DNA of 64,000 bases from Danxiaibacter sp048498555 (GTDB lineage: Bacteria; Bacteroidota; Bacteroidia; Chitinophagales; Chitinophagaceae): positions 248,001-312,000 of the forward strand of contig JBEHXT010000006.1 in assembly GCA_048498555.1 (NCBI GenBank), written 5' to 3'. Each line of letters opens with the position of its first letter. Position 1 is the first letter of the stretch. Under the pieces are notes generated by a model that did no database searches, was not told the DNA's origin, and saw only the letters and a list, made by a program, of their open reading frames with translations. The position numbers and the translations under genes are program-made. Below are positions 9,036 to 16,384 of this stretch, one piece after another.

Positions 9036-9422
9036 ATGAAAAAATTATTAATTCTTGCTTATTTATTATGTTTTGCTTATTATCTTTGCGACGCACAAAC
9101 CCAAGCCCAAAGTAAGGATGAACGCCTTCAATCCCTTAAAATAGCATACATAACGAAGGAGCTAAATCTTACAGCGGAGGAGGCCAAACAATTTTGGCCG
9201 GTTTACAACAAGTATATAGATGAGGTGAAAAAAGCCAGACACGATCATTCAAATGATGAGATAGCTTTTGAAGAACAAGTTGTCAATATCAAAAAGAAAT
9301 ATCGCTCTGATTTTAAAACCATATTAAAAGATGATGATAGGGTTAATAAAACTTTTATGATGGAAAAAAGTTTTAGAGACTTTTTGAGAAAAGAGCTGCA
9401 ACAGCGGCAAAAGACCCCATAA
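9036..9422 (+). CDS. Small secreted Spy/CpxP-like protein
   Basis: 128 residues. A signal peptide (residues 1-20, ending CDAQ) is followed by an all-helical, charged protein with LNLTAEEAKQFWPVYNKY. That motif is typical of the Bacteroidota 'sensor of ECF-type sigma factor' and Spy-like periplasmic proteins. It is the third gene of the sigma module, 12 bp after the membrane regulator. The likely role is in sensing or buffering periplasmic stress; this is inferred. A GC-rich terminator follows. Confidence 0.75.
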   Translation: MKKLLILAYLLCFAYYLCDAQTQAQSKDERLQSLKIAYITKELNLTAEEAKQFWPVYNKYIDEVKKARHDHSNDEIAFEEQVVNIKKKYRSDFKTILKDDDRVNKTFMMEKSFRDFLRKELQQRQKTP

Positions 9423-9481
9423 AATTAAAAGAGATTTATATAAACTTATTTTAAACTCGGTGTTTTTCATAGGTTAGCAAC

Positions 9482-9515
9482 GGCCAGCCCTTTCTAGGGC
9501 GGGCCCTGTTTTTTT
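9482..9515 (+). terminator. Intrinsic terminator of the sigma operon
   Basis: The stem GGCC-A-GCCCT / AGGGC-G-GGCC with a TTCT loop is followed by CTG and seven T. Confidence 0.85.
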
Positions 9516-9624
9516 AAAGGCATTCCCGATCCTCCAATTTGCAGTAACCTTCACACATCAAGCCACCGGTTGGGCCCATTACAAACCTCAATGCGTCAAT
9601 TTTCGCTTAAAACAGTAGCGTTAT

Positions 9625-10368
9625 TTACTGATGAACAGCTACAGGCGTTTTTACATCATGATAGAACAAAAATTTCCAGCCTTCTTTTTTGCCTTCTTCC
9701 CACCATTGCTGGCGCAATTGCATGCATTTTTTGCCGTCATAATCATATTTAGCAACAAACTTGCTTTTCATCTGCTGCAATTGTGGAGCATCATCGCCAC
9801 CAAAGAAGATGGTTTCATTACCCTCTTTAATCCAGAAAACCTGGTGAAAAGGGCTGTGGCCAGCAGTAACCTCGTATGTGATATAGTCATCAATAGCACC
9901 CTTGTCTTCTGTTAAGAAAACTACATTCGGGCTGCCATCAAGCGCAGAAAGCTCTTCTGCCATATAGGATGGAAAACCTATTTCCAGCGCGGAATCCAAT
10001 TCCCTTTTCTGAACATAATAGGTGGCGCCTGGAAAAGAAAGATGATAATTGCCTAGGTTGTCTTTTTTACTCACGCCGCCGGCATGATCTTTATGCAAAT
10101 GGCTCATCAACACTTTTGTAACAGATTGCGGGTCAATTCCGTTCGCTAATAAATTGCCGAACAATTGCAGCTGCCCATTCTTTGAAAAACCCAGGCCAGC
10201 ATCAATCAGCAATACATCTTTTCCAGTTTTCACCACAAAAGGCTGTACTTCTACCAGCAGACTGCCGGTTGTTCTTGCTTGTAAATGATCATTATCGGTA
10301 TCAAAGGGAACAAAAACTTTAGACTTATCAACAGTAAAAGAACCTTCGGACAGAGGAATTATTTGCAT
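9625..10368 (-). CDS. MBL-fold metallo-hydrolase
   Basis: 247 residues. The metallo-beta-lactamase motif SHLHKDH (about residues 89-95) is intact, with VLLIDAGLG upstream, AGHSPFHQVFW (metal His, about 170) and FFGGDD (metal Asp, about 190), and a late His (FYHD). No signal peptide, so cytoplasmic. The family includes lactonases, arylsulfatases and glyoxalase II-like enzymes; the substrate cannot be told from sequence. It is a monocistronic gene, convergent with the sigma operon. Confidence 0.85.
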   Translation of the reverse strand: MQIIPLSEGSFTVDKSKVFVPFDTDNDHLQARTTGSLLVEVQPFVVKTGKDVLLIDAGLGFSKNGQLQLFGNLLANGIDPQSVTKVLMSHLHKDHAGGVSKKDNLGNYHLSFPGATYYVQKRELDSALEIGFPSYMAEELSALDGSPNVVFLTEDKGAIDDYITYEVTAGHSPFHQVFWIKEGNETIFFGGDDAPQLQQMKSKFVAKYDYDGKKCMQLRQQWWEEGKKEGWKFLFYHDVKTPVAVHQ

Positions 10369-10544
10369 GGCGCAAAGATAGGAATAAGAGCGGTGTAAGG
10401 ATTGACGCTTGTGGTATAAGGAATGATAAGTAATTTATTTCCGGATATAATTGTTTTTACGATATATCAAGATTGATTAATAAAAATTGGTCGGCTTTTG
10501 ATGTTATCCCTTGCGCATCGTTTTCGGTAGCCGATATGAACACT

Positions 10545-11270
10545 TTAATTTTTGTCAAATAGAAAAAGACGCCATTCCTTTTTAGCAGTCTTGTCCAGAA
10601 ACGAAATGAAATTTTCTTTGTCGGCTTTAAATCTCAAGTCATTGAAAATTGGGTCACTAAGAATAGTGCCTTTTATAGCAACAGCATTCTCTGCAGTTAT
10701 TTCATTGAAGATGCGGTGCTTAAAAACTGAATCAACGTGTTTGTCCCAAGTGCCAATTTGTCCATAAATAATCTTATCAAACAACGCACATTGTGTTCTT
10801 AAGTAATTGAAAAAAGTGGCATTAAACTCAAAGTCGCCGGATTGTGTCTGAACCCATTTATAACGAAATTCGTTCGGCAGACAGTCGAAGAAAAAAAGAT
10901 AATTGACGCATGCTTCAAAATACTTTTCACCGTCTTTTTCATTTATCGCTTCCAGAACATCTGTTGCCAACTCATAATCCGAGAATTCTGGTTCCTCTGA
11001 ATGTTTAACGAAAGTGTTCTTCCCAGTCAATAATATTGGCGTGTCTAAATTCAAAAGTTTAGTAACGGCATTTTTCAATTTGTCGTTCTTATATTTAATG
11101 GGCGAATAGTTTTTAAAGAACGAGTCAACCAGCGATCTGTCGAAAACCAGGAAACCGAACGAATCTTCATTATTTGTATAATAGTCGCGAGAATCAAGTT
11201 GAATGGAAGCCTGATTTTGCTTACAACCAAATGACATTAGTCCTATCACAATAATTAAAAAGGTCCGCAT
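10545..11270 (-). CDS. Hypothetical lipoprotein
   Basis: 241 residues. The N-terminus MRTFLIIVIGLMSFGC looks like a lipoprotein signal with the modified Cys at 16. The rest is a soluble, aromatic-rich domain with no motif that I recognise. The gene is alone, with about 75 bp to the rodA stop. Base composition is somewhat lower in GC than its neighbours, which could mean recent acquisition, but this was not measured. Confidence 0.6.
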   Translation of the reverse strand: MRTFLIIVIGLMSFGCKQNQASIQLDSRDYYTNNEDSFGFLVFDRSLVDSFFKNYSPIKYKNDKLKNAVTKLLNLDTPILLTGKNTFVKHSEEPEFSDYELATDVLEAINEKDGEKYFEACVNYLFFFDCLPNEFRYKWVQTQSGDFEFNATFFNYLRTQCALFDKIIYGQIGTWDKHVDSVFKHRIFNEITAENAVAIKGTILSDPIFNDLRFKADKENFISFLDKTAKKEWRLFLFDKN

Positions 11271-11345
11271 TAGGAACTGTTTATTTGGAATTTGCGATGT
11301 TGAAGCTCTAAAATATCAGCTATCAAAACATCAGCCATCTGATCA

Positions 11346-12692
11346 TTATCTAAGCACCATCTGTCTATCCGCATCCAACCTTACCATTATAAATATTAGA
11401 ATCGTAAAGGTTAACAGTGATGATCCACCATAGCTTATTAATGGCAGCGGAATACCGATGATAGGAAACAACCCGATCGTCATACACACATTAATCGCGA
11501 TATGGAGGAAGATAATGCTTGCAACGCTGTACGCATAAACGCGGCTGAAGGTACTTCGCTGGCGTTCAGCGATAACCACAATCCGCAATAGTAGAAGTGC
11601 ATATATACCGAGAAAGATGACACAGCCGGTAAAGCCAAAGGCCTCTCCAAGAGATGTAAATATGAAGTCCGTATGTTGCTCGGGAACGTATTTGCCCCTG
11701 GTTTGTGTTCCTTTTAAAAATCCTCTTCCCAATAGCCCGCCGGAACCGATGGCAATTTTACTCTGGCGCACATTATAGTCATCCGGCTTTTTCGCAACCT
11801 TATCTTTTTCGCTCATTTTCTGAGCACTCTTGTTCAGGCTGCAATCGTAATCTTTACCCACCATGCTATAGATACGCTGGCTCTGGTAGCAGTGCAACAC
11901 ATTATTGAAAATATAAGGCACCGCGAAACGCTGAATGCCCACACATCCTACCCAAAGCAGTAAAACAACAATCAGCACTCCTTTATCTCTTTTAACGCTT
12001 CTACGTAAAAAGTAAATTACTACACCGGCAATCAATGTGAGGATAATAGCCAACAAGTTGGGCTCCATAATAAGCGTTGCTACCACCAGCACACCAAATG
12101 AAAAGCCCACCACAAGAATAGTTCCGGGCAAACCTTCCCGATACATCACGATGAAAAAAGTGGCATACACGAGCGCTAACCCAGTTTCATTCTGCAAAAT
12201 GGACAGGAGGGCAGGCGTTAAAGCAATTGCCGTAGCTATTGCGTGCGATTTCAGTTTAGTAAAGTCAGTATCGAGTTGAGAAAGATATTTGCCCAGAGCA
12301 AGCGCAGTAAAGATCTTACATAGTTCGGCCGGTTGCAGGTTAAAGCCCCCACCCAACGGAATCCAGCTTTTAGAACCATTGATATTTTTTCCTACTACAA
12401 AAGTTGCCAGCATCAGCAAAATACCAAAGGCATACAGCAGATTTGCAAACGCCGTGTACAGCTTACTATCGCTTAGCAAAATAAACGTGGCCATTACGGC
12501 GCACACGCCGGCAAATATTAGCTGCTTGCTATAATTTGTTTTTCCGCCAAAAAAGGAAGTCAGCAAGTCCATTTCAGGCTTGTATTCCACCATGAAAATG
12601 CACATTATGCCAATAGAAACCAGTATAGCATATATCCCTACGATAAGCCAGTCAATTCCCTCTGATATAGATTTATTCTGATACGTTGCCAT
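11346..12692 (-). CDS. rodA: RodA, peptidoglycan glycosyltransferase of the elongasome
   Basis: 448 residues of polytopic SEDS protein. The signature stretches are there: GSKSWIPLGGGFNLQPAELCKI (about residues 108-129), GRGFLKGTQTRGKYVPEQHTDFIFTSLGEAFG and PLPLISYGGSSLL near the C-terminus. RodA polymerises glycan strands with its cognate PBP2. The start ATG shares one base with the mrdA stop (TAATG), so the pair is translationally coupled. A roughly 60-residue insert before the GRG motif (MVGKDYDCSLNKSAQKMSEKDKV) makes it longer than E. coli RodA. Confidence 0.94.
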   Translation of the reverse strand: MATYQNKSISEGIDWLIVGIYAILVSIGIMCIFMVEYKPEMDLLTSFFGGKTNYSKQLIFAGVCAVMATFILLSDSKLYTAFANLLYAFGILLMLATFVVGKNINGSKSWIPLGGGFNLQPAELCKIFTALALGKYLSQLDTDFTKLKSHAIATAIALTPALLSILQNETGLALVYATFFIVMYREGLPGTILVVGFSFGVLVVATLIMEPNLLAIILTLIAGVVIYFLRRSVKRDKGVLIVVLLLWVGCVGIQRFAVPYIFNNVLHCYQSQRIYSMVGKDYDCSLNKSAQKMSEKDKVAKKPDDYNVRQSKIAIGSGGLLGRGFLKGTQTRGKYVPEQHTDFIFTSLGEAFGFTGCVIFLGIYALLLLRIVVIAERQRSTFSRVYAYSVASIIFLHIAINVCMTIGLFPIIGIPLPLISYGGSSLLTFTILIFIMVRLDADRQMVLR

Positions 12693-14836
12693 TAAACTCT
12701 TTTGTAATTACGGTTGTTATTTCGCTTATCATTTTCAGGCAAAGCTGCGTCCTGTCTTGGTGCTATTCTTTTTTTCGGTGCTTTTTTTACTGGTGTAGTG
12801 TTTTTCTTAGGAGTTGTTACAGGAGGGGCATTATCGGGTTTTACCGGAGCCGGATTTACTTCCGGTTCACCTGAGGTACCTTCTTCAATTCCGACAGAAT
12901 CTTTAATAGCCTCCTGTTCCTGCAGAATACGCAATGCTTCTTTTACTTTTCTCAAAGAATCCTGTGTAGCCATGGCACTTAGCATGCGCGCAGGAATGAG
13001 GTTAAGTTTAGTAACCCTGTCAACTTCAGCTTTCCTGGCTGGATCAACTATTGAGTCCTTCAGATATTTTTCTATCAACAAACTGGCTATCGGGGCAGCG
13101 GAGCTAGCTCCAAAACCCGCATTTTCGCACATCACTGCAATCGCAATACGGGGGTTGTCACGTGGGGCAAAAGCGCCAAAGAACGCGTGGTCTTTTTGTT
13201 TTACGCCGTGATCATAGTTTTCAACCGTACCGGTTTTTCCACAAACCACAATACCTGGCACCTGGGCCGCAGCACCGGTACCATATTCCATTACCCCTTG
13301 CATACCATTGTGCACGGCCTCAAAATAAGAAGGAGAAATGTTTACCGTCTGGTGTTTCGTTTTATAAGGAGACAACATATCATATTTGTCGCCACCTTCA
13401 ATGCTATCCACAAGATGCGGCGTATAATACCAACCCTTATTGGCAATTGTAGCCATTACATTCGCCATTTGAGTAATAGTAGTTAGTACCTCACCCTGGC
13501 CAATTGAATTAGAAATACAGTTACAGCTCACCCATCTAGACCCGTACCTTTTTTCGTACAAAGAAGAAAGAGGAAGGTTGCCTTTTTTCTCCGAAGGCAT
13601 ATCAATACCCAAGCGGTTACCCAAACCAAAGGAATAGGCATACTTATTAAAGATTTTCAATGCACTGTCTGCACTGCCGTATCGTTGCTGATCCAGCAAC
13701 CTTTTGTAAACGGTAGCAAAATAACTGTTATCACTATGTGCGATGGCACCTGTTAAGTTGAACGTTCCTTTATCCAGGCATTTCGGTTTGCCATTTCCGC
13801 AGCCGGGGAAATAGCCGTTGCAGGTAATGGTAAAGTTTTTATCAATCACTCCTTCTGCCAACCCTATTACCCCTACCACGGTTTTAAATGTTGAACCGGG
13901 TGAGTATTGCGAACTCAACGCACGGTTAACAAGGGGAGTACGGGGATCAATATATAAAGAGGAAAAATGTTTTCTTCTTTCGGGCCCGGTTAAATAATTG
14001 GGATTATATGTAGGGCTGCTCACCATGGCAAGTATTCCACCAGTTCTGGGATCCAGTGCAACGATAGTACCAACCTTGTTGGTCATTAATTCTTCACCAA
14101 GCTGCTGCAGCTCAACATCCAGGCTCAGATGCAGGCTTTTTCCGGCAATAGCCATCGTATCATATTGGCCGCCCTGGAAAGATCCCTGAATCCGGCCCTT
14201 ATTGTCTCTGAGGTATTGCTTAACACCGCGCTGCCCCATTAGCACTTTCTCGTATTGGCGCTCAAGCCCTGTCATCCCGGTATAATCGCCCATTTCATAT
14301 CCTTCCTCCCGGTGCCTGCGTAAAAAACCAGTGTCAACTTCCGCAAGGTAGCCAAGCACATTCGCGGCCGTACTGAAGGGATAATTGCGAACGGGCCTTT
14401 CAGCCAAAACAAATCCCGGGAATTTATACATGTTCTCATTCAGGCGGGCCAACAATTCCGGTGTTAACAACGGTTCAAAAACGCTCGACTTATAACGTGA
14501 GTTTTTGATAATGGCTGTTAATACCCTTTTTCTGAATTCGGATGTATCAATTCCTAAAATACTGCACAAGCCAACTGTATCTGTTTGTTTTATTTCCGAT
14601 GGTGTAATCACGAGGTCATACATGATCGTATTCTCCAGGATGGCGCGCCCTTTCCTGTCGAAAATTATACCGCGGTCAGGGTACATTACCTTACGGAACA
14701 AAGCATTGCTTTCCGCCTGAAGTTTGTACTTGGATGAAAAAACCTGGAGATTCAGTAACTGGCCAACAATTACCAGCAAAACCGTGATAAATATAATTTG
14801 AATAATCCTGCTACGAGATTGATTGTACACAGACAT
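12692..14836 (-). CDS. mrdA: Penicillin-binding protein 2 (transpeptidase)
   Basis: 714 residues. A single N-terminal membrane helix (about 10-27) is followed by the PBP dimerisation domain (FDRKGRAILEN, RPVRNYPF) and a transpeptidase domain with SPGSTFK (catalytic Ser), SDN and KTGTVEN. The C-terminal tail, about 90 residues, is Pro/Lys/Glu-rich and low in complexity, which is longer than in enterobacterial PBP2. It cross-links peptidoglycan during elongation together with RodA, encoded directly downstream. The usual mreBCD genes are not beside it. Confidence 0.94.
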   Translation of the reverse strand: MSVYNQSRSRIIQIIFITVLLVIVGQLLNLQVFSSKYKLQAESNALFRKVMYPDRGIIFDRKGRAILENTIMYDLVITPSEIKQTDTVGLCSILGIDTSEFRKRVLTAIIKNSRYKSSVFEPLLTPELLARLNENMYKFPGFVLAERPVRNYPFSTAANVLGYLAEVDTGFLRRHREEGYEMGDYTGMTGLERQYEKVLMGQRGVKQYLRDNKGRIQGSFQGGQYDTMAIAGKSLHLSLDVELQQLGEELMTNKVGTIVALDPRTGGILAMVSSPTYNPNYLTGPERRKHFSSLYIDPRTPLVNRALSSQYSPGSTFKTVVGVIGLAEGVIDKNFTITCNGYFPGCGNGKPKCLDKGTFNLTGAIAHSDNSYFATVYKRLLDQQRYGSADSALKIFNKYAYSFGLGNRLGIDMPSEKKGNLPLSSLYEKRYGSRWVSCNCISNSIGQGEVLTTITQMANVMATIANKGWYYTPHLVDSIEGGDKYDMLSPYKTKHQTVNISPSYFEAVHNGMQGVMEYGTGAAAQVPGIVVCGKTGTVENYDHGVKQKDHAFFGAFAPRDNPRIAIAVMCENAGFGASSAAPIASLLIEKYLKDSIVDPARKAEVDRVTKLNLIPARMLSAMATQDSLRKVKEALRILQEQEAIKDSVGIEEGTSGEPEVNPAPVKPDNAPPVTTPKKNTTPVKKAPKKRIAPRQDAALPENDKRNNNRNYKRV

Positions 14837-14961
14837 GATAGATACTAAGACTGTTTTATCTTATTTACAAAATTGGCGATTGTACAAACATAAAGCCTGC
14901 CAGACTGATAAAATATTTTGTTGAAATTTAATGTTTGGAGCGAAGGTTAATAACATCTGAA

Positions 14962-14989
14962 AAGCCCAGAGCTTAAGGCCTAAAGCTTA
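14962..14989. repeat. Heptamer repeat array, AAGCYYA type
   Basis: Four 7-bp units: AAGCCCA, GAGCTTA, AGGCCTA, AAGCTTA. Confidence 0.8.
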
Positions 14990-15143
14990 AAACTATTTGC
15001 CTGGCAGCATGCTATTCCTCCTGCAATAGTGCACGCACCGTAAATATTGCGATTGAATGCATCCAACATTTACAGAAATATGCAATAACTAAGAATTCAG
15101 GAAAATAAAAAGTAGCGAATACGCAATCATACAAGCTTTGCAC

Positions 15144-15157
15144 TTTTGGCTTTTGGC
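15144..15157. repeat. Short heptamer array, TTTTGGC type
   Basis: Two exact TTTTGGC units directly before the stop codon of the minus-strand gene; inverse (AAGCCAA-like) to the array at 14962. Confidence 0.65.
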
Positions 15158-15943
15158 TTATAGAGACACCGGCACAGAGTGGATGGCATCGCTCATCTCT
15201 TTAATAAGTGACACGTCTTTCTCAATCGCGTTGCCTATTACAATTACGTCGGCGCCTGCTTTTCCATTGCGGTAAGCTTTTTCCGGATCTGTGATGCCGC
15301 CGCCTACAATAAGGGGAGCTTCGATGTGCTTTGCCACACGCTCAATCATTCCTTCGGAAATCGGCTTTTTAGCACCACTGCCAGCATCCATATAAATGAG
15401 CTTCATGCCCAGCATTTCGCCGGCCATTGCAGTACACATTGCAATATCGTTTTTATCGGATGGTATTGGTGAAGCGTTTGAAATATAAGAAACAGTGGTT
15501 GGTGCACCACCATCAATAACCATATACCCGGTTGGCATTATTTCCAGGCCACTTTGCCTTACAAAAGGAGCGCTGATAACATGTTGGCCAATGAGCAATT
15601 CCGGGTTGCGGCCTGAAATTAAAGACAAATAGAGCAATGCATCCGCATATTTGCTAACCTGGGAGGGAGCTCCCGGGAAAAGTATAACGGGAATATTGCA
15701 GCTGGCTTTCAGCAGCTGAATACATTCATCAAGATTATCAGCAATAACAAGACTTCCGCCCACAAATAAATAATCCACATTGGCCGCTACAGAAAGCGAA
15801 GCCAATTGTTCTATTGAAGAGGAATTTACCTTATCAGGATCAATTAACACCGCAAACGATTTTCGTCCCTGCTTTTTTCTTTCCGTAAGTTGTTGATATA
15901 ACGCGTTCTTCATGCTTAATGGATGGGTGCCTGTTATTTGCAA
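15158..15943 (-). CDS. Geranylgeranylglyceryl-phosphate synthase family protein (group II, PcrB-like)
   Basis: 261 residues, TIM-barrel prenyltransferase of the GGGPS/PcrB family: FAVLIDPDKV (about 30-39), DYLFVGGSLV, ILFPGAPSQVSKYADALLYLSLISGRNPELLIGQ, MKLIYMDAGSGAKKPIS, and the phosphate-binding IVGGGITDPEKA and VIVIGNAIE. Group II members from Bacteroidota (for example Chitinophaga) make geranylgeranylglyceryl phosphate, the first ether lipid step best known in archaea. The downstream fate in bacteria is unclear. The first ATG is at 15943; the ATG at 15913 (MKNALYQQ) may be the real start. Single gene. Confidence 0.87.
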   Translation of the reverse strand: MQITGTHPLSMKNALYQQLTERKKQGRKSFAVLIDPDKVNSSSIEQLASLSVAANVDYLFVGGSLVIADNLDECIQLLKASCNIPVILFPGAPSQVSKYADALLYLSLISGRNPELLIGQHVISAPFVRQSGLEIMPTGYMVIDGGAPTTVSYISNASPIPSDKNDIAMCTAMAGEMLGMKLIYMDAGSGAKKPISEGMIERVAKHIEAPLIVGGGITDPEKAYRNGKAGADVIVIGNAIEKDVSLIKEMSDAIHSVPVSL

Positions 15944-16188
15944 AAATGCAAAAAAGTTTTCTGTTTAAGACGTTTATTTTCTAATATGTTATAAAATCTT
16001 CCATCCAGGATTGAAACTTTCAGCAGCTAAATTGTTGCGAAGGCAAGCTGGAAGACTTTACTTATACCCTATTTAAACATCAAAATCCATGCAATTGTTG
16101 CACTGGCGGGGATGTTGTGCGGCGTTAATTCAGTATATTTACGTTGTACATAAATATTACGTTTTCAGCCGGTATTTTAAAAAAATCT

Positions 16189-16207
16189 TATCCTCATTTT
16201 GTGAATA
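16189..16207. promoter_or_regulatory. Dyad with DnaA-box-like halves, copy 1
   Basis: TATCCTCA-TTT-TGTGAATA fits the pattern TATNCACAnnnTGTGNATA with one mismatch. With the preceding T the left half is TTATCCTCA, one base off the DnaA box TTATCCACA. Confidence 0.45.
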
Positions 16208-16256
16208 TTGACTGAAAACCAACACTAGTTTGGCCTCACAAAAAAATTAAATTCCT

Positions 16257-16275
16257 TATCCACAGTTTGTGCATA
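16257..16275. promoter_or_regulatory. Dyad with DnaA-box-like halves, copy 2
   Basis: TATCCACA-GTT-TGTGCATA fits TATNCACAnnnTGTGNATA exactly. With the preceding T the left half is TTATCCACA, the strong DnaA box. It lies 68 bp after copy 1 and 110 bp before the nrdJ start. DnaA is known to control ribonucleotide reductase genes in E. coli; here this is inference. Confidence 0.5.
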
Positions 16276-16384
16276 TTTCAACATTTGTTTTCTCGAAAAG
16301 GCAAGATATTTTCGTCAACCGTACCAACCAACAGGGGGTGGAATTTTTAAAAAAATCCAATCACAACATAAACATTTTCCTCAT

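Larger units (their letters stand above)
14837..15157. other. Spacer between mrdA and the GGGP synthase gene
   Basis: 321 bp without a supportable gene. It carries two heptamer arrays in inverse orientation (14962-14989 and 15144-15157), the second touching the downstream gene's stop codon. Nothing else is recognised. Confidence 0.7.
15944..16384 (+). other. Long upstream region of the ribonucleotide reductase gene
   Basis: 441 bp without a supportable gene, AT-rich near the nrdJ start. It contains two similar dyads with DnaA-box-like halves (16189-16207 and 16257-16275). A B12 riboswitch was looked for, but the B12 box (GCCACTG) was not found. Confidence 0.6.

Noticed and set aside
12714..13211. 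165-codon open frame opposite the mrdA C-terminal region
   Set aside because: It mirrors the low-complexity Pro/Lys tail and transpeptidase domain; the hydrophobic look comes from the complement of that composition.
15944..16384. Cobalamin riboswitch upstream of nrdJ
   Set aside because: The region has GCACTGG but not the B12 box GCCACTG with the expected neighbouring elements, so a riboswitch cannot be supported.
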